A stretch of DNA of 64,000 nucleotides. Source: Rachycentron canadum (taxonomy: Eukaryota > Chordata > Actinopteri > Carangiformes > Rachycentridae). A model generated the notes under the pieces. That model was not told where the DNA came from, searched no databases, and was given only the letters and a program-made list of their open reading frames with translations. This document shows, in pieces, positions 14,801 through 28,300 of the stretch (positions within the stretch are counted from its first letter, which is position 1; every line of letters begins with the position of its first letter). Where the stretch lies: assembly GCA_038496675.1 (NCBI GenBank), contig CM076649.1, positions 18,344,337 through 18,408,336 of the forward strand, read 5' to 3'. The position numbers and the translations under genes are program-made.

Positions 14801-17320
14801 CCAGTGAATCACTTTGACAGCAGAAAATAAGCCAGTTGAATTTAAGTTTATTAAGTTACCTTGATCTGCTTACACTTTCTCCCTGACTTGGTTCAAAGTG
14901 TGAATAAATGTTTGCCTTCTTGCCTCTCTAAGTCATGTCCAAATCAGTGAATCAACTGGGCTGGAAGTGTGAATAAGCCAGAGTAGCAGTAGAGAAAGAG
15001 GAAGAGGCTTTCCCCGGGGCAGTGCCCAGGACAATGTCAGGTTTGTCTGGCCCGAGTGCACGAACACTAAGCCTTTCGGAACTGGCAGCCCGCCCCGGTA
15101 CCTACCCATCTCCCCTGGCTTCCAGAGCTGTCCAGCCCCGGAGCACTAAGCATTTGTGCAAAGTTCATAAGGCTTCCCTCTGTTTGTGTGGCCATAATGG
15201 CAGCTCCATCCTGTTGTAGCTCAAAGAGTGCTTATGGGCTCTGAGGGCCTGGCGCTGACGCTGCAGAGGCGTGTGAGTGTTCTCAGTTACTGACTTTGGC
15301 TGACTGCTCTCATTATGAAAAGACCAGTGTAACCCCCCTCCCCCTCCTCCTCCCTGCCACCACCCCAAGTTCCAAATCTCAGCCTAGAATATCACTATTT
15401 TCTCCATCATCTTCCCAGTTTGCCTTTTAAACCTAATTTGCTAAATAAAAAACCTCGAGCTGGATTAAATAAAAAGACAGTCCATTCACTTAAGTCTATT
15501 TATTTGAGCGAAGAAGCTGCATCTGTATTAAATCAAGACACTTCATATTCAGTGGAACAGAAAAAAAACCTGAACATATTTAAATTGCCCACAAGAACTG
15601 CTTTATAGGAAAATACATCTGTCCAGTCCCATAAAGGTACAGCCTCACCTATACACCGTTTCCCAACTGTCAGCATTTGTGAGGCCTGAGTGATAATAAC
15701 CTTGTTATTCGTGGCTGCCAGTTCCGTCGACACAGCCATGCCTTCGGTTGGTTTTTTTCACCACGGTTACGACCCACATCAGCATAATTCAACCATGACC
15801 CTCCTCCCCTCTTTCATTTTCTGCCTTTCTCCCCGTTAAAACCCAGAGTCTCAGACTAGGGTCCGCACCATACATCATCCAGACTCCAGGAGCACTTCCT
15901 CCCATCCCCCCTCCCCCATGTGTCGTGGGAGAGAGGCTGCATTTTTTTTTTTTTTTTTTTCTCCCCTCTTATCGGCAGTCTCAGCACTCTCAGCGCACTG
16001 AGCTTTCCCCTGACATGTCACCCAGCCTCCACTCAAGTCCATCTGTATAGCCATGGAGCTGGATCCCTGTTCACCAGTGTGGAACAATCAGGTCCACTTG
16101 AATCCAGACACATACTTAAAAAAAAAAAAAAAAAATCAAAGAAGCATTAGCGATTCAACAAAATATCCTTCTCCATCAGGAAGATAAAGGAGGGGAGTGT
16201 GCTTCAAAAGCTCCATCAGTACTGGACTAATGCCGGGCGACAATCTTTAGCAGTATTAGCAATTAAGGAGATTGTTACTGGCTGACAGAAGAAGATTTCA
16301 GCAGGAGCAAAACTAAACAGATTTTCACACAGCAGGTGATCTGTGCTCCCACCCTGCACACTGCTCATATTTTCCTCACACTTTCCCTCAATTGATCATT
16401 GCAAATAAACACTGCATTCAGCCTTCAGGTGCACCAAACATCTTTCACCACGCCGAACAGGGGGCGAGATGGAACTTGCATTCCTCCACTCTCCTTTGTA
16501 CACACCCGCTGAATAGCCTTTAGATCGGGCTTTGTGGGAATGATTGTCAGTGGCTTAATGAGCGTCTTTGCCAAGCTAGAGGCTTTGGCAACATATGTGA
16601 CTACAGTGGCTCCGCTCTTGTCCGTCTCCAGCCTGTATGACACAACGCACACCGGGGCTCAGCACTCTTTATTCCTGCAGAAATCTGATTTCACCTAACT
16701 CATGGTTTCCTTTTATTCTGGATGTTACTACCTGGAAGGGAACGGTTTCTCCTCACATGGGGACCAGAGCTGAGGGTGAAGTAAAATCCTGTAAGTATTC
16801 AATAGTCACTGAGGATGTCTTTCGAGCCGCTGCAGCACATTTGTGTTAAGCATGTTTTGGTCTTTTCACATGGCAGAGACTCTGGGCGGCACTCGTCTAG
16901 AAGCTTAAAGGAAAATCATTGGCTGATGATTTGCATGTTAAAATAATTGAAATGTTTTCTTCCATAGCTTTTTGTATATGTAAAATCTAACATTGCAGTT
17001 CTTTTTTTAAAATTAAAAAAAATAATCTTTTTTTCTTTTAATTAGAAGTGAAAATATCAACATTTTGCCTTTGTTGTTTCTCTCAGGATGAAAGCCAAAA
17101 CAGCTTTTTGCATTTCCAAATAATTGTCAGAGAAAAGTCAACAGTTTATAAGATTGCAGCACTGTCCTCATAGTTACTGCAATGTCTGGTAAACATCTGA
17201 GGCAGTTGAAGATTGAATTTTGCAGCATCAAGTTTGCAAAACATTAAAATTGTTTTAATAATAGATCTGAATCTACTGTGGATGAACTACAGAAATAAAG
17301 AACAACAACAGTTAATGGGA

Positions 17321-17548
17321 TTAGAGCTGCAATGATCAGTCGATTAATGGACTGGGAGTGGGATAATACAGTCAGTCAATCATAAGAAGGTTTTAAGTGA
17401 AATGTCCAAAATTGACTGGTAATTTGTTGGACAGGGAAAAGTGTAATTGGCATATTTTTCCACTATCTTATGAGTAAAAACATTTAATTAGAAAATCATC
17501 ATCACATAAGTCATTAATAAAAATAATTGTTTGCTGCAGCTGTAATTG
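17321..17548. repeat. diverged nonautonomous element, 'AGCTGCAACGATTA' type
   Basis: It begins TTAGAGCTGCAATGATCAGT and ends near TTTGCTGCAGCTGTAA, so its two ends are imperfect inverted copies of each other (TTAgAGCTGCA against TTAcAGCTGCA). The interior carries CGATTAAT- and AAAATCAT-like stretches. This matches my memory of a common short inverted-repeat element of fish genomes that starts 'agagctgcaacgatta'. Family assignment is from memory; a related copy lies at 47900-48122. Confidence 0.6.
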
Positions 17549-18790
17549 AGATCAGCCATACCGTTCAAAGTAAACACATAAACAGACCAGTTTCTCAAAT
17601 GGTGTGATCCACATCAAAGCTCATCTTTTGCTCCACAGGATGAATTGCAGTTTAACTGTAATCTGGGTGATTCTGTTATCCTGTTTTCAGGCCACAGAAT
17701 TTATTTAGGGCCCTCAAACTTAACTAAACTAAACTGCTGTGATGCAATACAGTGTGTCTGGATCATTTCCAGAGCACTCACTAAACAAATACAGACTGTG
17801 TTCACATTCACCCGAGTTCATTCTCTCCTGCTTCTTGCCAAAGCAAATTTACATCAAACTAAACAGTAAGAGTGATTATTTTCTGACCCCCTGGTGCATC
17901 ACTTAGACCTCCAGTTAGTTTTATTTGAACAGCCATTCACTGTGGGTTGAAGCCCATAATATGAAAGATCTTGTTTTCAGTTAAATGCTGTGTTAAACAC
18001 ATATACTTCTAAGCACATATGTCATCAAAGAGTACAGTAGGTGCACACGGCTACAGTGTCTGTGCGTCTTGGAAGCATCTTGCTTTGAATAGTTTGTTGT
18101 TATGAAAGAATCTTAATGATTAATGATGATGAAGAAAGTGAGTGAGAGGAAGAGCGAGTGAAGAAGATACTGAAAGACTGAAACTTCCCATCTTTTTTCT
18201 CTTAAATGTGCCCCTGAATATCTAACCCAGAGTGGAGTTTCTTCAACTGTGTAGCCTGTGGATGTAACTTTGATCTGCATCATTTCAAGATGTTGCAAGT
18301 TTTTGACAGATAGAAATTATTGTTGGCTATTGAAAGTTTTATTAACATTTAGAGTTTGATCAGTAGATTCAGTGATTTATCATGCTGGGTTTCTTGTTTT
18401 CGTGTTCACAGACCATGAGAACCCAGTGTAAACACAGAGATATTTGAAAATCTAAAATCTTGAGCGTCTGGTCCCGAGCTCATTCCATTGAATTGGTCTC
18501 AACACAAACTCATCTCGACCTTATTAAGTGATGGAGAGGAGCAGGAACTGGGCCACATATCCGACAGCTGTGTCAAACAGCTTACCCAGAGTAACACTGT
18601 CCAGATGCTCCGCTGTCGCACGGAACAGGAAATTCAAATGCTGAATTAGAGTCAGGGCAGAACCTCTCATTTCACAGGCTGAAATGATGATTTTTTTTTT
18701 TTTACTGTATGTATATTGGACACCTGAAGGGATTAAAAAATGAATGAAGCAGCAGAGGTTTTTCTGTAAAAATGTGGTTTTACTGCTACT

Positions 18791-18807
18791 GTGTGTGTGT
18801 GTGTGTG
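18791..18807. repeat. (GT)8 microsatellite
   Basis: Short uninterrupted GT run. Confidence 0.95.
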
Positions 18808-19588
18808 CTGTAGGACATCAGAAATTCTTGGTTGTTGGCAGAAATAAATTGCTTCGGGGTCTGATGGAGGTAAGGATTTGGGATACAAGAGCCATCGATC
18901 ATGTCTGGCTGTGGCACAGTATCGTCTGGGGAAATTGCCAGCCACAGTCACACAAAGTGAACGAACGTGGAGAGCGGCACGATGAGGTAGTTCACACAAA
19001 ATAATATTCCACTCCCTGCAGTCCAAGTTGTGAATTCATCTCTCTGCTGGCTACTCAGCGAGGATCACACACTAATGTGATTATTGTCCTGGGCAAGGGG
19101 CACTGCTGAGGGACTTCAAAGAGAGCAGATCAGAGGGAAAATGAAGGAAAGCTGTAAGCTGTAATGCCGACAGGTGCAGTGCACTTTATGAAACCTTTTC
19201 TTTTGCTTTAAACATATTAACAGGTTCAAAGTAACCTCTGTTAATGTGGTTTTATTATCACATGTGAAATGCTCTGCCATTCTGCCATGTCCATTCTGCT
19301 TTTAAATTATGCAACACACTGGAATTAAAAGTCATAATTCAAAGCCAAAATAATAGTTAACTCTGATCTGGAGACAGTCAGCTTTCAGACGCGCAGAAAG
19401 AGCAACTTATTAGAAGCTGGAGGAGGCCGACGCCTTCATCCTCTTTTGTTCTTGAAAAAATGCAAAGCTTTTAGAAAAAAAGCACATTACTGACAAGATG
19501 AAAACCTCTAGAGGCTGAAAACCTTGATTCAAATCAGTTGCATCTACCACAATGCCATGTGTGTGTGGTGGTTGTGGAACGCCTTGTT

Positions 19589-19642
19589 TTTTTTGGGGGG
19601 GGGTTTTTTTTTGGCTTCTTCTTCTTTTTTTTTTTTTTTTTT
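19589..19642. repeat. T/G homopolymer tracts
   Basis: Successive runs of T, G, T and T with a short CTTC-rich interruption. Low complexity, and a likely place for sequencing or length errors. Confidence 0.9.
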
Positions 19643-22600
19643 GCCCCTGCATCATGTGATTGAGCGACTCCCAGTAGACAGACAGAGAAAAGACCTGCTG
19701 ATGTCATACCAGCAACATTACATGAAACTGACTCCTTCTATAGTCTCTGTGTTTAGCCTGAATGTGAATACGACACAGACATGAAAATGCATAAATATAT
19801 TGTTTTAATCATTTTAGGGACAGTTTCTGTCAAACAAATCAGAAATTAATTTATAATGAAAAGAAATCGAGTATCATCCAGAAAAGTCAATGTAGCTTGA
19901 AAGAGCTGGACGGAGTGGCCACGCTGCTGCCATGTTCCCAGTGTTACATACACTTTTTCCAGGCCTGGTGACAGTATCATCCTACTGTAGTTCTTTGTGC
20001 ACTGCAGGGTCACTGCACCATATATGTAGTGAATCCCATTCTCTCCCTGGTGATGAAAGTTCATGTGGGGTCATAAAGGGCGTTCTTCATTAGCTCACAG
20101 ACAACGCAGGGGTCAGACCCTGAACTGTTCATCAGTGCAGCCACTCTATATCTGTCTGCAACTGAGCCCCATTCCTCCACAGCTGAGGGCCTCTCCTCCT
20201 TCCTCCAGCCGCCTCTGTCACTTGCTTCGCCCAGCTTCAGATCCTGTCCCCACAGCATGCTAAAGCTACAGACCTCTGAAATATTAATGGTGTGATAATG
20301 GAACTGTCATGCTTTCTGAAGTGCAGTAAAATCCACCCCAATCTCAATTAGACAAGCATATTATCTAATATTGCTCCCACTTCCTAATCTCATTTAGTGT
20401 CTTGTTTCTGTTATGTCTCCCGCCCCTAATATTTCAATAATAGATGAGTTGCATTGCCAGGCTTGTAGCAGAATACATGCTTATCATTACCAAAGGTCAG
20501 ATCAGTATCTAGTTCAAATTCAGTAGAGCACAGGAGGGAAAACAAAATCTCTTAACAAAGGGGAAAATTCAATTCTACATTAAAAGAACAAAAAGTTTCA
20601 CCACTTACACAAGCTTTGTTTTTCACTGCGAGCCAGGCAGTGTGTCAGCTCTGCAAACTAAATGAGCAATTGATTGGGCAAAAAACAAAACAAAATGACG
20701 ACACCGTGCACTCATTACACACATCAGAAGCAGCACAAGTCAATCGCCACTTAGCGTTAATCAGCTCGGTCGTTGTTTTAATTGTTCTCGAACGATCAAA
20801 TAGGAATGAGTGTGGAGGCATTATCAGGACCGTGAGAGGGGAGTGTGGCGCTGCTGTCTTCCCGTCGCAGGTCTTTAACGAAGAGAATATTTTAATCCGG
20901 CCTGACAAGACGAGGATCTGCTTAATCCTATTACAGGCTTGCACATTAAACTACAGTAGGCCCACACTTCTCTGGCTGTTGTCTTTGTGTGAGAAAGGAG
21001 CAGATGGTGCCAGCTCAAGGGCTCGCTGCAGTGAACTTTGAATTGAGGCCGGACCCCACCCCACCACCAAACAGCACATCCACACGTGTGGAGAATATTC
21101 TAGGAAACAACTTGTTGGTGCGCGTGTTTGTTTTTCTTTTTCCTTTGAATTCTTACTCGTACCTTCCTCACGAGTTTGTGATATGTTTCATATGTTTGTA
21201 CATTTGTTCATGAGTCACAGTGAATGTGTAACACCAGAGCAGATGGCTGAACTATAGGAGTCAAGAAACAGACAGGTCTTGCCAGTTATAGTTAAGTTGT
21301 GTGCCAGGATTGTTTCCTTGAGAAAAAAAGAAGTGAAAGCTGCACAGTAATCACAGATGCAGTATTCAGTAGCGTGAAGAGCAGCTGAAAGACTGATAGT
21401 TGGATACACTAACAAAAGCATAGAGTTGAAGTAGGCTTGAGCAGTGTACAGTAAATCATATAAACACAGGTCAACAAAGAGAATGTTCTCACAGGAAAAT
21501 TACAAATTAACTTAATAAAATAACAAATATTACACATCACATTTTTTAAGACCTAACAGCCCACTTAGTGTAGCAGATTAATCTCACCGCACACCACTGA
21601 GAGAGACGAGCACTCCCTCTGATGACACTGTTGATGTTGGCACAGGAAGTCATGGCTCAACAGTCACAACAACCTTCCACGCAAACATCGGTAAACAAAC
21701 TGGATACTTGAAGCCCAGTTTGCTGACTCAGTGGATGTACTGTTAACAAAAGCCAAAAAGCAAAGACTGAAAATACTAAAAACTTGATTTATCACCAGAC
21801 GAATTACTGCCCCATAGAGCACGCAAACTGCAGGCGCCTACGCTCTTCAACACTAGCAATTAGACACAATCCCTTGTATTGGAACTGAAATGTTTAGTCT
21901 TCAAGCAAAAATGCCAAATATTGTTTCCTGTTGTCCCGCTGTGATCTTGGGCTGCTTCTCTCTGTTCTGCAGAATTGTAAACTGTGTATCCTTGGATTTT
22001 GGTTCTGTTCTGATAGAGCGTGTTCACATCAGAGCGTGTTTCGTTGAACAGTCCAAAAGCCAGAAATGCTCAATTTGCAGTGAACTGTGTGAATTGCTCC
22101 CATTTAAGAAGCTCAGATCAATGAATGTTTGATATAATATGTATTTTTCTATTGTGTTTGATTGATAGGTACCATTGTAAATGAAGGATTGCAACTGATA
22201 CAAACAGACCCAAGATACAAGCTTCCTGACATTCACACTGCAGGATTTATACAGACAAGACTGCATATTCAGGTTTATATTTTTTGTATGATTTATGTAT
22301 TCAAATAGATTCCCTGTTTGCAGCTCATATAATCAGGTGCTGACTCCACTACAAGGGTATTTTAGGCTTAAGAGAATCTTCAAGCGCAACACAGCGGCTT
22401 AATTTATATTGACTGAAAAAGTTATTGTGCTGCCATTTTTTAGCCACATCGTCAGAGGTAGAGCGTTTAAAGCAACGTGTAGCTCATGACAGGATTTATT
22501 AAAGTTGGGAGTTTGAAAACTGTCTGAGATGCGTTTTATTTTGACACATTATTGATGACAAGTGAAATTAGGTTACAATGCCTTTGCATCAAATTGGTCT

Positions 22601-24030
22601 ACATTGAAAAGTGATTTGGTCTTGTTTACAAGGAGAAAGTTTGTCAGGAACTGCTCTACATCTGTCATTCAGAGACAGCTTTAAAGTATGGAGGCAGATT
22701 TTTTTTCTTGGCCCACATTGCTTCATTTCCCTCTCCGTGCCCCCTCCGCGGCAGAGCTTCTGTCCCCACTGGGTCTTGGCTAAGTAAGGTTAGGGTTCAT
22801 ATTGGCCTTCCCACAGTGAGCAGCTTTTAACCTCCTGCCAGCTTCATCAATCTCAGGCTGGTGTGATCGCTGTTGAAAGGGGCGGGGATTAAGAACAGCC
22901 CCACGGTCTGTAAATCAGCTGAGCTGGAAGGAGGGCCCCCTTCGTGTGCATCATATAGGTCCAATACCCTCTGACTTCAGAGTAGACATTGACAGCAGTG
23001 AAGCTCTGATTGGACCTCCCTCAGCCAGATGGCCGAGTTGGTTTTCACTAAATGTTTAACGAGGGGATAACAAATTAAATCAAAAGGCAAATGATCAAGC
23101 ACAGTTTGAAGTGTAATCCATCTAAGGTGTTGTTGAGTCGGTAAAGGATTTTGGCCAACACAACAGGACAATGAGAAAACATTGTCTTGTGGGAATTGTA
23201 ACCCCCCTCTCTCCTCTTAACCAGGCCAATCTTACCAGCAAAGCACAAGCCAATTAGCACAAAGCCTTTACCTTTTGATTTTAATCCATGTTTAGTAGCA
23301 TAAATCACCATGTCTGGGAAAGACTGAAACAAAGGAAAGCCTCAGGCGTTTCTGTAGATGACATATGACTCTGAGACACCAATAAGTCTGAATAGTGACT
23401 GAGCCACGTAGATTTATATGATGTATAGTACACGTCTCAAACCTTGTTCGTGATGCTGTTGGTGGGCGGGGCAGGGGTCACAAGTTGGTTCAGAAAGGTC
23501 ATTATTGAGTCACAGACGGCGTTAATACCATTACCATGGCATGGTTGAAAAGTTCAGAGCGTGTGTTCATAGTTCACCCAGTGAATGAAATCGACTCTTT
23601 TGTTCTCTGGTCAATTATTCAATTACATCTCTGGAGCAGCAATTTGACCTCAGTGTTTCCTGTGGAGTTTGTTAAAGGCAGTAAGAAGATTAAGAAAAAG
23701 CAAGTGTCGGATTCCAGCTCCACCGTGAATGACGGGCTCTTTTCTAGAAATTGCACAGCTGGCTGAGGATGCTCACTGGAGTAGTTCATGTCTTTATAAA
23801 AAACTGCTTGACAACACACAGATGCCGTTGTTCACATTAACTGGTTCTCTTATCAACATGAATACAGTAATCACCATCTTCCTCTTCTTCTCTCCCTTTT
23901 TTTCCACTGTATCTAGTCTCTCTAATTGTTTTGAGTTGAATTTAAGGATATTTTCTCTTGTCTGTCTAGCTTTCTGTTGGTATATTGTCACTTGAGAACT
24001 TTGTTCTTAAATATACTATATAAACAAAGG

Positions 24031-24077
24031 TATTATTATGATTATTATTATTATTATTACTATTACTATTATTATTG
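24031..24077. repeat. (TTA)n microsatellite
   Basis: TTA/ATT triplets with a few substitutions, about 1.2 kb upstream of the chl1 start codon. Confidence 0.95.
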
Positions 24078-25113
24078 GTTGTAGGAGTAGGTGTCAACTG
24101 TCTATAAGTGCTTGCTCATTGTGTGCACTGTTAGGTTTCTTTGGGTCTTGCATGTCATGATTCAGCACCATACAAATTAATTTGTGTTTTACGTCTTTGT
24201 AAAAACCATTATGATTTTACATTTCTGTAAAACTCCCATGTTTTCCTATTATCTCTCTTTTTGTTATTATGGCGTATGTTAGCTGTTGAGCTAATTACCA
24301 CAGCATGACCTCCCGAGCTGGGTCACAGCCAACACGAGGAAGACTAATGAACTGACACTCTGCGGGGTTTCATAGAGCACAGACACTGAAATTCCCATAC
24401 GCTGCTCTCTTCCGGCCTCTTCCCTGCTCCACTTCTGCACTCTGGACCGATCATGTGCTCATTATGGCTCAAACTCTGGTCTGTTAGCTGGAAAATGATC
24501 CAGAGCTCTGTACTGTCGGTGTGAGTGCAGACAGCTCACTCTGACTGTTAACTATGTGCCTCACACCCCTCAGGCAACAGTATTTCCTGCAATAATAGAT
24601 AAATGTGTAGCTGCATTGTTAATCTCTTTGAGTCTTTGTTATCAGAAACACGCAGGCACTGATCAAAAACAGCAGGATGATTAAATCGACTGAATAGTGT
24701 CTCAACTCTGATGGCAATTTTGATTTCAGTCTTGGCTATGTTTTGAAATAAATGCCTTTTTTCCTTCAGTAATGTTGAACAGCCGCCATGAATTAATAAA
24801 TCCACAGGCTCCTCCATTTGTTTATTTCTCTCTTTCCACCATTGCATGACAATTACACTGACACTACACACTACACACTTCCACAGACATCAAACTACAA
24901 AACAATTCAAGTCCCAGGGGAGAGGGATGATAGGATGCTTTACTGTGAATATTTCTTTCTCACAGCAAAATTTGAACCAGCGCAGAACAGAGTCCCTGTT
25001 GATGCAAATGAAGATGTGTGGTGTGCCTGGTTATGCCTGGTTGAGCAGAGAGCAATCAAGCTCCCAGTCACGGGGGATTTGTTGTGTTTGGGGTTTGCCT
25101 CTCTGTCTGCCAG

Positions 25114-25248
25114 GCGCGTGGGTGGATTCATGGGGCCTTTTCCATCTGTGCCGCCCTCGCAGCATCTTCGGCGCAACAGAGAGATGAACTGAGGACGCGG
25201 AGGAGAGCGCTCGTTTCTTGAGGACGTCTGAGATTTACAGCGAAAACC
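25114..25248 (+). promoter_or_regulatory. chl1: chl1 5' leader in the first coding exon, with possible splice acceptors
   Basis: The bases before the start codon are GC-richer than their surroundings. Two acceptor-like sites precede the ATG: a pyrimidine tract ending CTGCCAG at 25107-25113, and one ending CCCTCGCAG at 25154-25162. In mammals CHL1 has noncoding exon(s) upstream of the ATG exon, so I infer that the transcript starts further upstream and splices in at one of these. No TATA box or initiator could be picked out. A two-codon upstream ORF (ATG-AAC-TGA, 25184-25192) lies in the leader. The ATG context, AAAACC before ATG, is favourable. Confidence 0.45.
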
Positions 25249-25348
25249 ATGAGGTTGCAGAGGAGACCCGGAGCGGTCGCCGTGCTGGGCTTGATCACCT
25301 GTATTTGTGCCTTTCATGCGAACACTGCCATTGACATCCCACTGGAGG
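25249..25348 (+). CDS. chl1: chl1 coding exon 1: signal peptide
   Basis: The ATG opens residues 1-33. Basic MRLQRR is followed by a hydrophobic core (AVAVLGLITCICAF) and a small-residue end, ANTA, so cleavage is probably near residue 27, just before IDIPLE. The mature start IDIP resembles the AIEIP of human CHL1. The exon ends with one base of the next codon before GTGAGT. This ATG is chosen because it is the only one giving a signal peptide joined in frame to Ig1. Confidence 0.93.
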
Positions 25349-28300
25349 GTGAGTGCTGAATTGTACTGTAGCACATCACTAACTCACACATGTCCACAAA
25401 GGTGCAGGAGGGTGACTGCTGTAGTTGAAGTTCACCCAAATTACTAAAAGCATATTTTCTAATTGCACTTATACTCTGGTGAGTTTTCTTAGTGACTCAG
25501 TGGATTTCAATCGAATCAGTCTTTTATATCCAGATAAACAAGGACATTATTTCTGAAAAGACCACTTTGTTGTTGAATTTGCTAATTGTTAATAACATCT
25601 GCACCACAAACAGCACATCCATCCACAAGATGGGTCAGTAAACCTAAAATAATCTGAATAGATGGAAATATAGCAGATGCAGTCAGGTCAGGGTGTGATT
25701 GGCTAATCTCTTTTTTGCGTTTTGTTGTAGCAGATGGTTCCACAGGAGGCCAGTCTGCTTCATTCAGTCTGCTTAGCTTTGTATTGCACTGGGACATCCA
25801 ACAGGCAGCAGCATAACCTCACGTATGAGTATATATCTGCTCTGGCTCCAATAAGCAGTAATCGAAACACAACACCCGGGTGAACCGGCTAATTTTCATG
25901 CCCTTTCCCTGCTGTAACGTCACTCTTACACACCTTGTAAAAGCTCCACACGGCCAACGTGTTTTATGTGTTGGTGGCGTGTACAAGGTGGAAGGCAGGA
26001 TTACACTACGCACACCACGGGTGATCGGTGATCAGAAGCATTCTTTTTGATCTACCAATCACATATTTTTAATGAAAACTGGCTGATCAATTGGGGCATG
26101 CTGAATATTCATTCAATATCATTTTGAGGAAATAACTCTTTAAATCATATCATATAACTCAATAAACGTAAGATTTAAAGACTTGATGTTAATGTTGTGA
26201 TCGCAATGTTTTGTTTCTTGCTCACGTCTGAAAGGGCCACACAAGATCCCGTCATATACATTCAGTTTTAACCCTCTGCTAATATGCTAAACATGATTCT
26301 TTAGTTTAGGAGTCATTCAGATCACAACAGAACTATAGTATTTGTTCTGAAATGGTTGAAAATGGCTTTTCTGAAAATGAAAAGTAAAACTTAAAATAGA
26401 AGTAAGTAGAACTTAAAATTATATTTTGATTCGGTTAGATTCGTTGAATCAAACCAAATTTTTGTGTGATGTTTTACAGTCTATGAATGAACCAGCTAAG
26501 GCAGCTCAAAGACCCAGGATCTGGTGCGATATCTCAATAAGAAGAGCTTGTGTCTGAGGAGTCTCACAATTCTTCATCCTCCTCTTCAGAGAACGTGCCT
26601 TTGGTTTAACTCGAAGTGCTTTTATCAAAGTGTTGAATAATTTAGAGGCAGATAAATTACACCATAGAGAACTGTTACAGTCATCAAGCATTCTGTGAAT
26701 GGAATAAATGTATCTACTATTGTCTTGTTTGAATCAGGTTACTTGTTTCTTTTGTCTTGGATCAGTGTGTGTCTCCGTTTCACACATCAAACCTCTTCTC
26801 TAAATAATTCATAGAACTGTCTCTTAGAGGCTTTTCTGAAAAGGCAAAAGCATTTTGGAGCTTAGTGATGCCAGAATATCTTTTTAATTCAGTCTTTTGT
26901 ATGTTTTGTGCATTACTAATGTGTGTGTTTAAAAGGGTTTGTGTACAGAGAATACTCGTGACAAGACTGTTTGTGTTTTGTTTATCTTCTCCCTTGCTGC
27001 TGTGGATTGTGTAGTTTTAGGTCACGTCAACAGTAAGTTCACTCTGCCATACTGCCGCTGGTATTAGTGACGTCCCCAGCTCTGTCACTTAATCTCCGAC
27101 TTGCTTTCTGTTGAGCTGCAGCAACTTTGCTTGTGGCCATATGCACTAGATCTGATTCTCATGTGTCATCAGTCATGACTCCATAATACTGGTATTTTAG
27201 CCTCTGAGACTCAGTCATTTGCTTTTTCTTTACATTTAATCATCCTATAATCTCATATACTCCATACTTACCACATGTCACAGTTCTGTCATCACATCAT
27301 GAGACTGAATGAAGAGTTTTATGCCAAAATAAAAACAAACCAAAAAAAATTGATTATTCATTTATATATATATATATGAATTATAAAGTTGTATCTGACA
27401 TTTTTAAAATTTAGTTATTGATACATTTTTATTCTATGACAACAAATTAATATTATGTGAGGTGTTGTGTTTAGGTTGTATGGACTCCTCCTTATCTAGA
27501 AACAAAAATGTTTTATCAGTTTTGCTCTGGAATTCAACAACTTTAAAGCTCAATATGCTAAAACCAGAATGCAAATATAACTTTATAATTCATATGGGAC
27601 AATATATGTACATATGTACATATATTTTGAGTAAAGTTATTTTATAATATGCTTTGGGATAGAACTCTGCATATAGGGACATACAGTAATAAACATTATA
27701 GTACAGTGGTTTCCAATTTGTCAATCAGTTTTTTCTTATTTAATATTTGACCCTTTTACTTCTAAAAAAGCTCCATCCTTTAACTTACAAGTAAAGTTAC
27801 TCACACTTGTGTCCTCACTGAGGCCTTATCACCTACAACCAGAAGTTGCAAGAAAGCATTGCTTTGTTTATAGGAATCACAGGCCAAAAAGGTTGGAAAC
27901 CGCTGTTGTAGTATCATGTTTAATTTAATGTACTTTTGAATATTTGAATATTTTGCTCATCTCCACACTCGCTTGTCTGTTTGTTGCCCAGTTGAGCAGC
28001 TGCCCACCATCACAGCTCAGTCGCCCAGCTCTCTCATCGCCTTCCCGTTTGATGAGAGCTTCCCTGTGACGTGCGAAGCCAAAGGGAATCCCGAGCCTGA
28101 GTGAGTACCAAGCCTTGCATCACTTCAGATGGGAGGAGGAGGAGAGGATGAGAGAGCTTGTCAGCATGCAAACAAACACTAATAACAAACAACAACAGCA
28201 GTTGGCTATTAGGATGATGCAATGTATTTTGTTGTTCTGAGTTTGTGCACAAGCTTTGGAAAATGAGTGTGCTCCAGTCTCAGCTTTAGGATTTGACATT

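Larger units (their letters stand above)
12001..25113. other. noncoding DNA immediately upstream of chl1
   Basis: No coding exon could be supported. Contents seen are short T/A homopolymer runs (about 15945-15962, 16119-16135 and 19589-19642), an imperfect AATGAC repeat at about 13706-13733, a GT run at 18791, a TTA repeat at 24031 and one dispersed repeat at 17321-17548. Some stretches, such as 20740-20960, are low in repeats and contain homeodomain-like TTAAT/TAATC cores, which is only weak evidence for regulation. Confidence 0.5.

Noticed and set aside
24818..25374. Overlapping 113-144 codon open frames on both strands around the first coding exon
   Set aside because: They overlap one another, cross the true exon and have no recognisable domain. 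The openness reflects local composition.
26506..26691. 61-codon minus-strand ORF in intron 1 preceded by an acceptor-like TTCACAG
   Set aside because: Briefly considered as a retroelement or pseudogene fragment (LDDCNSSLW). The resemblance to reverse-transcriptase endings is too weak to report.
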